Origin: Cyanobacteria bacterium UBA5018
GTDB taxonomy: Bacteria; Cyanobacteriota; Cyanobacteriia; PCC-6307; Cyanobiaceae
Direction: 5' to 3'
DNA length: 8,557 bases
Assembly: GCA_002396505.1 (NCBI GenBank)
Contig: DGYA01000047.1
Coordinates: forward strand, 11,476-20,032
The translations under genes were made by a program, and so were the position numbers. Under the pieces are notes generated by a model, which ran no database searches, was not told where the DNA came from, and saw only the letters and a program-made list of their open reading frames with translations. Below are positions 1 to 6,224 of this stretch, one piece after another (positions within the stretch are counted from its first letter, which is position 1; each line of letters opens with the position of its first letter).

Positions 1-729
1 CAGAATGACGGCTTAAATCTTCTCTTTTCAAGCGAAGCTCTCCAATTTGCTCACGAAACACAACTTCAGGAATTCAAGGAGCTAGCAGCTCGACACGGCT
101 TTCAAATAAAAGCAATCTTTTATGCGAGAACTGCTCTCGACTACTCAATCTCAGAGTACCTTCAGCATCTTAAGACAGGGTTTTCGGCGTATCCTAACAA
201 AAACATCCCCCATACACTCAGTGCCCATATCGCAACTACCCTTGTCCCTTTTGGCACGACACTATCAACTTTTTCAAAAGTCTATGGCAAGAATAGTTTG
301 GATGTACATAACTACGACGTAGTAAAGAGCGGCCTCCTGGATGATTTTTTCACTGCTGTGACAGGAAACAGCCAAGAAATCCCTAAGACAAGTCAGCGAA
401 ATCGATCGCTTACAAGAAACGAGCAAGAAGCCCTAGAGAATCTCTTAAAATGCGAAAACGGATCTGAACTATGCAAACGCATCGGCAATAAACTGATTCA
501 AACACCATCACCCAAGGACGCCAGTCGCACTTACTTCGTAGATGCAGAAAGTATGCAAAAATTTATCTCAAATAATGGGCCAATTGTAGAAATAGTCAAT
601 GGTTTTTTGCCGCTTGATCAGCAGATCAGCGTTGCGACTAGCAGCTCACCCGTCACCACTAGATCCAGCGATGGCTATAAGCCAGATTGGCATAGCACTT
701 ATCGCGCGATTATTGAAATTTTAGCCTAA
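1..729 (+). CDS. Sulfotransferase-like protein, C-terminal part (5' truncated by window edge)
   Basis: The frame is open from base 1 to the TAA at 727-729, giving 242 residues with no start in the window. An internal ATG at 298 is unlikely to be the true start, because the coding pattern continues upstream of it. The visible part begins with a segment containing LLFSSEALQF. It is followed by a predicted strand and helix, IKAIFYARTALDYSISEYLQ, then HLKTGF. This resembles the 'vYvRdp-dyl-SayqqxvKxG' region of bacterial sulfotransferase-like P-loop proteins often found in polysaccharide loci. In that family the PAPS-binding P-loop lies near the N-terminus, so it would be outside the window and cannot be checked. 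The last ~110 residues are poorly conserved in character and polar. The gene is visibly AT-richer than the exporter operon that follows, which hints at separate acquisition. The coding call is firm; the family call is moderate and rests on recalled motif resemblance. Confidence 0.6.
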   Translation, partial: QNDGLNLLFSSEALQFAHETQLQEFKELAARHGFQIKAIFYARTALDYSISEYLQHLKTGFSAYPNKNIPHTLSAHIATTLVPFGTTLSTFSKVYGKNSLDVHNYDVVKSGLLDDFFTAVTGNSQEIPKTSQRNRSLTRNEQEALENLLKCENGSELCKRIGNKLIQTPSPKDASRTYFVDAESMQKFISNNGPIVEIVNGFLPLDQQISVATSSSPVTTRSSDGYKPDWHSTYRAIIEILA

Positions 730-730
730 C

Positions 731-925
731 ACTAGCGTTGGGGACGCTCTGGCTCAGCAGCAGATCCGCCACCAACTGTGCCGACAGAGCTACATGACGC
801 TGGTCCACTGATGCAATCGAGAATCAAGTGTGTATCAATGGCTGAATGGGGCCAAGTTCACTGAGTGCCGTCCCGGCCGTGAATGGCTAGCATATGTAAG
901 TGATGAACCTGCTCAACCCAAGTGA
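731..925 (+). pseudogene. Decayed coding-like stretch, unknown family
   Basis: One plus-strand frame reads plausible protein on both sides of an in-frame TGA at 809-811. Before the stop it reads ALAQQQIRHQLCRQSYMTLV. After it, it reads VYQWLNGAKFTECRPGREW and continues to a TGA at 923-925. There is no convincing start and no recognised domain. It could be the 3' remnant of a gene lost between the sulfotransferase-like gene and the exporter, or a chance open frame. Apart from this and the 15-bp array, nothing else is visible in the 730-1066 gap. Confidence 0.2.
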
Positions 926-957
926 CTCACCAACCCGCTGAACTGCATTTACCAACT

Positions 958-1062
958 CCTAATCTCATTAATCCTAATCTCACCGTCCCTAATCTCATCA
1001 ATCCCAATCTCATCGTCCCTAATCTCATCAATCCTAATCTCATCGCCCCTAATCTCACCACT
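958..1062. repeat. 15-bp tandem array, seven copies, next to the adaptor gene start
   Basis: Seven contiguous 15-bp units start at 958, 973, 988, 1003, 1018, 1033 and 1048. Each begins CCTAATCTCA or a one-base variant (copy 4 has CCC AATCTCA). Units alternate between two types, ending roughly TCAAT and TCGTC, so the higher-order period is 30 bp. The last copy (CCTAATCTCACCACT) ends 5 nt before the GTG start at 1067. The array therefore occupies the place where the core promoter, leader and ribosome binding site of the exporter operon would be. Because 15 is a multiple of three, the minus strand reads as an open pentapeptide repeat (DEIRI/DEIRD). I regard that as a by-product of the period, not a gene. 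Confidence 0.85.
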
Positions 1063-1066
1063 TTGA

Positions 1067-2452
1067 GTGTCAGTCCAGGATCCTAGTAAACCAGGCTTCC
1101 GACTCGGTCCCCGAGCTTGGACCGTTGGGCTGCTGCTGGTCGGTGTGGTGGGCGGCTGGATATTTGTTTGGCAGCAGGCTCGCCATAACCAACGGCGGCA
1201 AAATCTCGACTCCCAGACAGCCATCGTGACCCGCCAAGACGTGATTGTAATGGTGAGCGCATCGGGCTCGATTCGACCGATTACGCCGGTGAATGTAAGC
1301 CCCAAGCAGCCTGGTCGCATCATCAGCATCGCCGTAGATCAGGGTGATCGGGTGACGGCCGGTCAGCCCCTCGCTCGCATGGATGACAGTAATTTGAGGG
1401 GAATTTACCTGAGCGCGATGGGTAAACTATCGGCGGCGGCGGCTAATCTAAGAAAATTGCAGCTGGGCAACCGTCCTCAGGAAATCCGGCAGGCCCGTGA
1501 GAATCTAAACCAAGCACAGGCGGAAATCATCGCTGTGCGTTCCACCTATCTCGGAAATCTATCGCTATATCAAGCTGGTGCGCTCGGCCGCGTCGCCTTC
1601 GATGGCAGTCGCTCCCAGTATCTGGCCAGCCAGGAGCGGATCAAAGCTCTGCAGGCCCAGCTCGATTTGGTAGTGGCCGGGTTTCGCCGGGAGGACATCG
1701 AGGTGGCTCGCGCCCAAGTGCTGCAGGCGCGGGGCGACCTGCAGACGATTCAAGCCCAACTGGACGACACGGTGATCCGTGCTCCCTTCGCCGGTGTGAT
1801 CACCCAAAAGTATGCGGATGTCGGTGCATTTGTCACCCCAACCACCTCGGCCAGCGCCACAAGTTCGGCCACCTCTTCATCGATCTTCGCCCTGGCCGGC
1901 CAGCTGGAAGGCTTGGCGAATGTTTCGGAAACTGATATCGGTTCGATCTATCCAGGGCAGCCGGTGGAACTCCAGGTGGATGCCTATCCGGGCAGGATTT
2001 TTCACGGCAAAGTTCGTCTGATTGCACCGGATTCAGTCGTGGTGCAGAACGTCACCAGTTTTCAGGTTAGAATCACCCTTGGCGATCAGGCCAGCCCTAC
2101 CAATCAGGCCATCCTTGGCGATCAGGGCAGAGGCAAATTGATCTCCGGCATGAACTTCACCGCAAGCTTTGTGGTTGGACGCCACCTAAATAGCCTATTA
2201 ATTCCCACCCCGGCCATCGTCACTCGCCAGGGGGGGCTGGGGGTCTATCTACCCGCCGCTGGCGCTAGCCCCCGCTTCCAGCCCGTGCGGGTGGGGGCCA
2301 CCGTGGGCACCAAGACGGAAGTGCTGGCCGGACTATCAGCAGGTCAAAAGGTGTTCATCACCTTCCCGGGGCAGCGCAGCCCAAACGACAAGCCTGTGCG
2401 GGCCTCCTCCCCCTTCCAGCCATCGCCGGGGGGCGGTAGGGGAATCCGTTAA
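1067..2452 (+). CDS. HlyD/MacA-type periplasmic adaptor (membrane fusion) subunit of an exporter
   Basis: This 461-residue protein should be anchored in the inner membrane and span the periplasm, linking the ABC permease to an outer-membrane channel. One N-terminal transmembrane segment covers about residues 18-36. The first half of the lipoyl-like domain is at ~53-108 (GRIISIAVDQGDRVTAGQPL). A long Ala/Gln-rich alpha-hairpin spans ~112-230, with Q/A/R heptad character. The second lipoyl half is at ~232-258 (DDTVIRAPFAGVIT), followed by a Ser/Thr/Ala-rich linker, a beta-barrel at ~275-340 and a membrane-proximal domain at ~356-435. The C-terminal tail is Pro/Gly-rich. GTG at 1067 is chosen because an in-frame TGA directly precedes it and no other start lies before the membrane segment; no Shine-Dalgarno is visible. 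It is followed 10 bp later by the permease gene. The MacA-like architecture is clear, but the substrate is unknown. An RND-type partner is less likely given the ABC genes downstream. Confidence 0.88.
   Translation: MSVQDPSKPGFRLGPRAWTVGLLLVGVVGGWIFVWQQARHNQRRQNLDSQTAIVTRQDVIVMVSASGSIRPITPVNVSPKQPGRIISIAVDQGDRVTAGQPLARMDDSNLRGIYLSAMGKLSAAAANLRKLQLGNRPQEIRQARENLNQAQAEIIAVRSTYLGNLSLYQAGALGRVAFDGSRSQYLASQERIKALQAQLDLVVAGFRREDIEVARAQVLQARGDLQTIQAQLDDTVIRAPFAGVITQKYADVGAFVTPTTSASATSSATSSSIFALAGQLEGLANVSETDIGSIYPGQPVELQVDAYPGRIFHGKVRLIAPDSVVVQNVTSFQVRITLGDQASPTNQAILGDQGRGKLISGMNFTASFVVGRHLNSLLIPTPAIVTRQGGLGVYLPAAGASPRFQPVRVGATVGTKTEVLAGLSAGQKVFITFPGQRSPNDKPVRASSPFQPSPGGGRGIR
2077..2126 (+). repeat. 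Short in-gene duplication in the adaptor gene
   Basis: The 14-mer CCTTGGCGATCAGG occurs at 2077-2090 and again at 2113-2126, offset by 36 bp (12 codons, in frame). It duplicates the peptide LGDQ within a loop of the beta-barrel/membrane-proximal region (residues ~338-353). The period keeps the frame, so the gene is not damaged. Confidence 0.6.
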
Positions 2453-2462
2453 CCAAGCAGCC

Positions 2463-3747
2463 ATGGCACTTCACCCCGCACCGCTGCGCAGCCGCTCCCA
2501 TCGGACGATCGCCGATCTCGCCGAAACCCTGCCCCTGGCTTGGGAGTCCCTGCTGGCCAACCGGCTGCGTTCCATCCTCACCATGCTGGGGGTGATTATC
2601 GGCATCGCCGCGGTGATCGCCATGGTCACCATCGGCCGAGGCGCCCAGCTGCAGACGGAGAACCAATTGAAATCGCTCGGCTCGAATCTGCTGTTCGTGC
2701 AGAGCGGCGTTGCCACAACTAGTAGTCCGGCTTTGTTGGGGGCCGGCTCGGCCTCCACGCTGATCTGGGATGACGCCAAGGCAATTGCCTCCGGCTGCGA
2801 ATCGGTGGCCGATGTGGCTCCAGTGTTGAATCGACGCACGCAGGTGGTGCACGCCCAGCTGAATACCAGCACCACTGTGGTGGGCACGACACCCGAATAC
2901 GTGCGGGTGCGCGATTTCCTGCCGCTAACGGGTAGGTTTTTCAACCAAATTGAACTGCTGCGTTCCGCCAGGGTGGCCGTGCTGGGCCAAACGGTGGTGG
3001 ACAGCCTGGGGCTGACCCCAGGGGCGGCCCTGCAGCAGACCATCCGCATTCAGGGGGAGCCGTTCACGGTGGTGGGCACCCTCGAATACAAGGGTGTCAA
3101 TTCCTTTCGCGATATGGACGACCAGGTGTTTATTCCGCTTACAACTATGGCAAATCGGATCGTGGGGGTTAATGCAGTTACCGGTATCGCCCTAGACAGC
3201 ATCTCGGCTTCCGCCCGTGCAGCTGGGCAGATGGATGCCGCCCAGTATCAAATAACCAACCTGCTGAGGCTGCGCCACAGAATTGTGCCACCGCGCCAGG
3301 ATGACTTCATAATTCGCAATCAGGCTGATCTGCTAAGTGCATCTAATTCAGTGGCCGGTATATTCACCGCTCTGCTTGGTGGTTCGGCTGCCATTTCTCT
3401 AGTGGTAGGGGGGGATCGGCATCATGAATATCATGTTGGTATCGGTGACGGAAAGAACCCGTGAGATCGGTATCCGCAGGGCGATTGGCGCCCGCTCCAG
3501 CGACATCCTGCTCCAGTTCATGATCGAGGCGATTGTGCTATCCCTTTGCGGCGGTTTACTGGGGGTGGGGCTGGGGATATTTGCTTCCCTGCTGATTAAT
3601 CTTGCCTTGGGCTGGAAAGCGGGGCTGGCCCTCGATGCCGTGCTGGCCTCGCTGCTGTTCTGCCTGGTGATCGGCGTGTTTTTCGGTGCCTATCCGGCCC
3701 GCAAGGCAGCCCTGCTCGATCCGATTACGGCCCTACGCAACGACTAG
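2463..3747 (+). pseudogene. MacB/FtsX-type ABC transporter permease, split by a +1 frameshift in a G7 tract
   Basis: The first part, from ATG 2463, reads a MacB-type permease. It has a short cytoplasmic N-terminus, TM1 at ~38-58 (LTMLGVIIGIAAVIAMVTIG) and a periplasmic MacB_PCD-like domain at ~60-290. TM2 begins at ~297 and runs to LVVGG at residue 317, where the frame turns into a short nonsense tail ending at 3464. The second part lies in the next frame and continues the family sequence without loss (GIMNIMLVSVTERTREIGIR, then TM3, TM4 and a YPARKAALLDPITALR ending), stopping at 3745-3747. The switch falls on seven G residues at 3408-3414. With six, the protein would be one 427-residue chain of usual length. 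A downstream ATG at 3424 could start the C-terminal piece but would give only half a permease. The causes to weigh are base-calling error, phase variation, slippage or true loss. The ATPase gene follows 3 bp after the stop, so the operon is otherwise intact. Confidence 0.88.
3408..3414 (+). other. G7 homopolymer at the permease frameshift
   Basis: Seven consecutive G residues sit where the family expects Val-Gly-Gly-Ile-Gly-Ile-Met. GTA GGG GGG ATC needs six, so one G is extra. Homopolymers of this length are prone both to sequencing miscounts and to replication or transcription slippage. Confidence 0.85.
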
Positions 3748-3750
3748 CCC

Positions 3751-4455
3751 ATGCTCAAACTGGAGAAGATCGGCAAGACCTATCGAATGGGTGACGTGGT
3801 CGTACCAGTGCTGCGGGGCATCGACCTCACCATCCTGCGGGGGGATTACATCGCCATCATGGGTGCCTCGGGATCAGGTAAATCTACCTTGATGAATATC
3901 CTGGGCTGCCTGGAGCAGCCAAGCGAGGGGCATTACTATTTCGATGCCCGTGAAATTACAAAAATTGCCGATGATGAACGTACCGATCTGCGTAACTACA
4001 GGATTGGTTTCGTCTTCCAACAGTTCAACCTGCTGCCCAGGCTCACGGCTCTGCAAAACGTGATGCTGCCAATGGTCTATGCCGGCTATGCCAGGGGTGA
4101 GCGGCGGCAGCGGGCCCAGCGGATGCTGGTGGATGTGGGTCTCGCCGATCGGATGGCCAATCTGCCCAGTCAGCTCTCCGGTGGACAGCAGCAGCGGGTG
4201 GCGATCGCCCGGGCCCTAGTGAATCAGCCCGACCTAGTGCTAGCCGATGAACCCACCGGCGCCCTCGATTCCCGCACCGGCGAGGAGGTGATGGATCTAG
4301 TTTCCGCCCTGCATCAGTCTGGGATCACGATCGTGCTGGTGACCCATGATGCGGGCGTCGCTGCCCGCACCCAGCGGATTATTCGATTACAAGATGGGCG
4401 AATCATCGCTGATGGGGAGCTATTGCCTCATCTAAGGCGGCAGACAATGGATTAA
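3751..4455 (+). CDS. MacB/LolD-family ABC transporter ATP-binding protein
   Basis: This 234-residue cytoplasmic ATPase should dimerise and drive the MacB-like permease. All ABC motifs are present: Walker A GASGSGKS at residues 38-45, Q-loop FQQFNLLP at ~89-96, signature LSGGQQQR at 142-149, Walker B LVLADEP at 162-168 with catalytic Glu167, D-loop GALDS at ~170-174, and H-loop His199 in VTHD. The length and the phrase 'LLPRLTALQNVMLPM' fit the LolD/MacB/FtsE group. In MacB itself the ATPase is fused to the permease; here it is a separate gene, as in DevBCA-type cyanobacterial exporters. ATG 3751 follows the permease stop by 3 bp, which suggests translational coupling. Codon 151-153 carries the HIP1 octamer. 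The last 53 bp overlap the 3' end of the convergent FkbM-type methyltransferase gene. The substrate cannot be read from the sequence. Confidence 0.93.
   Translation: MLKLEKIGKTYRMGDVVVPVLRGIDLTILRGDYIAIMGASGSGKSTLMNILGCLEQPSEGHYYFDAREITKIADDERTDLRNYRIGFVFQQFNLLPRLTALQNVMLPMVYAGYARGERRQRAQRMLVDVGLADRMANLPSQLSGGQQQRVAIARALVNQPDLVLADEPTGALDSRTGEEVMDLVSALHQSGITIVLVTHDAGVAARTQRIIRLQDGRIIADGELLPHLRRQTMD
4201..4208. other. HIP1 octamer GCGATCGC
   Basis: This palindromic octamer is strongly over-represented in many cyanobacterial genomes. One copy lies in the ATPase gene. A single copy is only weak support for a cyanobacterial origin. Confidence 0.7.
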
Positions 4456-5140
4456 TCCTGCTGTCGATGGACAGACTGTCTCCGCCCAGCTTGTAGGTTC
4501 GATAATGCTGGCCAGATAGGTGATCTACGAGTGCTTCCATTCTGTCTTCGGGAATGTTGTGATTTTCAAAGTAGATTAGCCCAGGCATTGTGACCTGAAT
4601 ATTGGCAGCATGTATCACGAAATCATCATATCCCTCCGCATCAATTTGAAGAACATCTATGGTGGATGGCCAGCTAAGTTCTGCTAGAAGTGGGCTGAGT
4701 TGCTGGCATGACACATCAAGACTTTCGATCGCATCATCTGGATTTATGCCTTCACGGATCAGGGCTTTTTCAACATGCTCTTTGTTTGCCGAGGTGATGC
4801 CCGTTGCGGCTCTATATTGAGGCCATCCTTTTGCGTAGGCAGGTTGAAAGCGATCGAACCAACTTGCTTTGACGGCATAAAGTTTAAGCACCCCCTCCGG
4901 GCCAATTGCGCAATTAGCGATCTGCTGGCTGGGGTGTGATGAGTAGCTTTTCTGCAGATATGGCAGCAGAAATTTGTTTGGCTCAATCAAAAGCATGCTG
5001 GTTTTGTTTGACATTTTCATAGCGAACTCATAAATTGGATCATTGACCCTTCCGTCATTGGCCCCAACGACAACTATATTAAGCTTGCCTCTTATTTCGA
5101 TCAGCGCGTTTAAGGCAACCAAGTACAAATTTGTCGTCAT
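4403..5140 (-). CDS. FkbM-family SAM-dependent methyltransferase
   Basis: This 245-residue protein probably O-methylates a sugar or small-molecule hydroxyl using S-adenosylmethionine. Motif I is VVVGANDG (residues 23-30), the SAM-binding glycine loop. A ribose-binding acidic strand end follows at LLIEPN (50-55). The family hallmark IDVLQIDAEGYD is at 161-172, and YFENHN (190-195) forms a later strand. There is no signal peptide or membrane segment, so it is cytoplasmic. The length suits the family. ATG 5140 has a modest AGGA 4 nt upstream. It lies 185 bp downstream of a second methyltransferase on the same strand. It converges on the exporter operon and its last 53 bp overlap the ATPase gene. 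FkbM proteins are frequent in surface-glycan and secondary-metabolite loci; the actual substrate is unknown. Confidence 0.88.
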   Translation of the reverse strand: MTTNLYLVALNALIEIRGKLNIVVVGANDGRVNDPIYEFAMKMSNKTSMLLIEPNKFLLPYLQKSYSSHPSQQIANCAIGPEGVLKLYAVKASWFDRFQPAYAKGWPQYRAATGITSANKEHVEKALIREGINPDDAIESLDVSCQQLSPLLAELSWPSTIDVLQIDAEGYDDFVIHAANIQVTMPGLIYFENHNIPEDRMEALVDHLSGQHYRTYKLGGDSLSIDSRINPLSAALDEAIAPHQR

Positions 5141-5167
5141 GCAGTCCTACTTTGAATCTTTAGTCTA

Positions 5168-5197
5168 ATCATACCATGGTCAGCCCTAAAATCTCAG
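5168..5197 (-). promoter_or_regulatory. Possible sigma70-type promoter of the FkbM-type gene
   Basis: On the minus strand a TATGAT (5173-5168) sits 18 nt from a weak CTGAGA (5197-5192). This would place transcription start about 20 nt before the ATG at 5140. The -10 matches consensus at five of six positions; the -35 is poor. The upstream part lies inside repeat copy A. Confidence 0.25.
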
Positions 5198-5289
5198 ATC
5201 TTGCCGATCTCATGATGCGAAAAGAATTGCAAAGACTTGCTGACAGTCGCCGCTCCCCCTTGAGTTGCGGGAGCTGGAGGGGCAATTTC
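5189..5289 (+). repeat. Dispersed degenerate repeat, copy A
   Basis: Single copy between the two methyltransferase genes. It shares CTTGCCGATCTCATGATGCGA-like sequence, then ACTTGCTG, then a TGAGTTGCGGGAGCTGGAGG-like block, in the same order and spacing as the copies at 7572 and 7717. Against copy C the first 27 bases match at about 22 positions with one gap. Against copy B, 19 of 21 bases match around CTCATGATGCGA (5209-5220). Translated on the plus strand the end reads LELRELEGQF, related to the reading of the other copies. Confidence 0.5.
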
Positions 5290-5315
5290 GAGCTGCCCGT
5301 AGGGTAATTTGCCCC
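5279..5315. repeat. Inverted repeat downstream of the class I methyltransferase
   Basis: GGGGCAA (5279-5285) pairs with TTGCCCC (5309-5315), extended by AT pairs, and encloses a smaller CCC-TAC-GGG hairpin. It lies 11 bp past the stop of the gene at 5326-5955 on the minus strand. No T-run follows on that strand, so an intrinsic terminator is not supported. A role in RNA 3'-end protection is possible. Confidence 0.35.
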
Positions 5316-5325
5316 ACAAGGTACG

Positions 5326-5955
5326 TTATTTCCTTGCTATAATCCAGGTTACGATTGGCCAAAGGGGATCATTATGCATGGCAATTTTATGTAATGGATG
5401 CCATTTCGCATTGGGTACTCCAGTAAATCTCAAGCCGTCTTGAATAATGGACCAGGTGGCGAAATTACCCCAGCCGCCAACCTCGATAATTTCAGACCAG
5501 TCTTGATGCAGAAGCGATAAAGCGTCTGGAGTAAAACGCCAAAAGTCTTTAGGGCAAGCATGGATAGGGTTGATGAAACAGGTGGTAAGTACGGAAATGC
5601 CGCCTGGCCGAAGAATCCGATGGCACTCACTAACTGCTTTATAGGGATCACCCTCGACGTGCTCCAGAACTTGATCCGAAATTACATAATCAAAGCTAGA
5701 GTCTGGAAAATTAAGCGACAAAAAGTTGTGCTCCGGATAGTCAGCGGAGACCATTTCATTGGCTTCAATGCCAAATAAGCTTGCCAGCTTATCCGAGTGG
5801 CTAACTGAGAGAACGCGCCCTGGTTTTAATTGAAGATTTTGGCCAAGCTTCTGCAGACAGTTGTACATGTAATACCGGGTGATGTGCGGACCGCGGCGGA
5901 GCCCAATCATCGATGCCTGCCAAGTAAATTGACGGATTTTTCTAGACAATCTCAT
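5326..5955 (-). CDS. Class I SAM-dependent methyltransferase (Methyltransf_11-like)
   Basis: This 209-residue soluble protein has a Rossmann-type methyltransferase layout. The first strand and loop read RVLSVSHSDKLASLFG (47-62), where most relatives have a glycine-rich LDVGCG-type motif; here no Gly-x-Gly is present. Motif II-like acidic position is at ADYPEHNF (71-78). The later motifs are typical: LNFPDSSFDYVISDQVLEHV (81-100) and CHRILRPGGISVLTT (111-125). The phrase PKDFWRFTPDAL (135-146) recurs in methyltransferases of polysaccharide gene clusters. The start ATG at 5955 lacks a Shine-Dalgarno, and the leader is A-rich. The gene is codirectional with the FkbM-type gene 185 bp downstream. 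With motif I this altered, SAM binding may be weak or different, so catalytic activity is not assured. The substrate is unknown. Confidence 0.8.
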   Translation of the reverse strand: MRLSRKIRQFTWQASMIGLRRGPHITRYYMYNCLQKLGQNLQLKPGRVLSVSHSDKLASLFGIEANEMVSADYPEHNFLSLNFPDSSFDYVISDQVLEHVEGDPYKAVSECHRILRPGGISVLTTCFINPIHACPKDFWRFTPDALSLLHQDWSEIIEVGGWGNFATWSIIQDGLRFTGVPNAKWHPLHKIAMHNDPLWPIVTWIIARK

Positions 5956-5995
5956 TTGTTGTTGACTATTTGATGCTTATCTGTTATTCTAGCTT

Positions 5996-6184
5996 TTGAT
6001 GCTGCAGCTGAGCGACCTGGGGCGATGGCTGCGCAATGCCATAGAGATACTCGCGCCCAAGGGCCATCTGCGCAGCCAGGCACTCTGGTGGTGCCAACCT
6101 ATGGCCGGCTTATCGCCTGGAGCAACAGGCCTTTATAGAAGCGCCCCCAGGTCTTGGGTAGACTCTGTAAAACCCGAACCATAG
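5996..6184 (+). CDS. Small unrecognised open frame (doubtful gene)
   Basis: A 62-residue frame starts TTG-ATG at 5996/5999, divergent from the methyltransferase start 41 bp away, and ends at 6184. The first half could be an amphipathic helix (SDLGRWLRNAIEILAP). The second half is rich in Trp, Pro and Ser and matches no family I know. No ribosome binding site is seen. It is GC-rich compared with its flanks, so it may be a fragment of an older gene rather than a working small protein. This is the only coding candidate in the 5956-6224 gap. Confidence 0.2.
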   Translation: MMLQLSDLGRWLRNAIEILAPKGHLRSQALWWCQPMAGLSPGATGLYRSAPRSWVDSVKPEP

Positions 6185-6224
6185 TAAATTATGTTATTTT
6201 TTCTGCCTTCATTATAGCTGGGAC

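Noticed and set aside
949..1329. Minus-strand open frame with a DEIRI/DEIRD pentapeptide repeat
   Set aside because: It is the antisense reading of the 15-bp array plus the 5' end of the adaptor gene. The repeat stays open only because its period is a multiple of three.
2358..3049. Two long minus-strand open frames opposite the permease
   Set aside because: They are antisense to a strongly family-like permease and look like GC-rich shadow frames with no recognisable domain.
4490..4510. GGTTCGA resembling a tRNA T-arm
   Set aside because: It lies within the FkbM-type coding sequence and no matching acceptor or anticodon arms are found around it.
5279..5315. Intrinsic terminator for the methyltransferase gene
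   Set aside because: The stem is present but no T-run follows on the minus strand, so only an inverted repeat is claimed.
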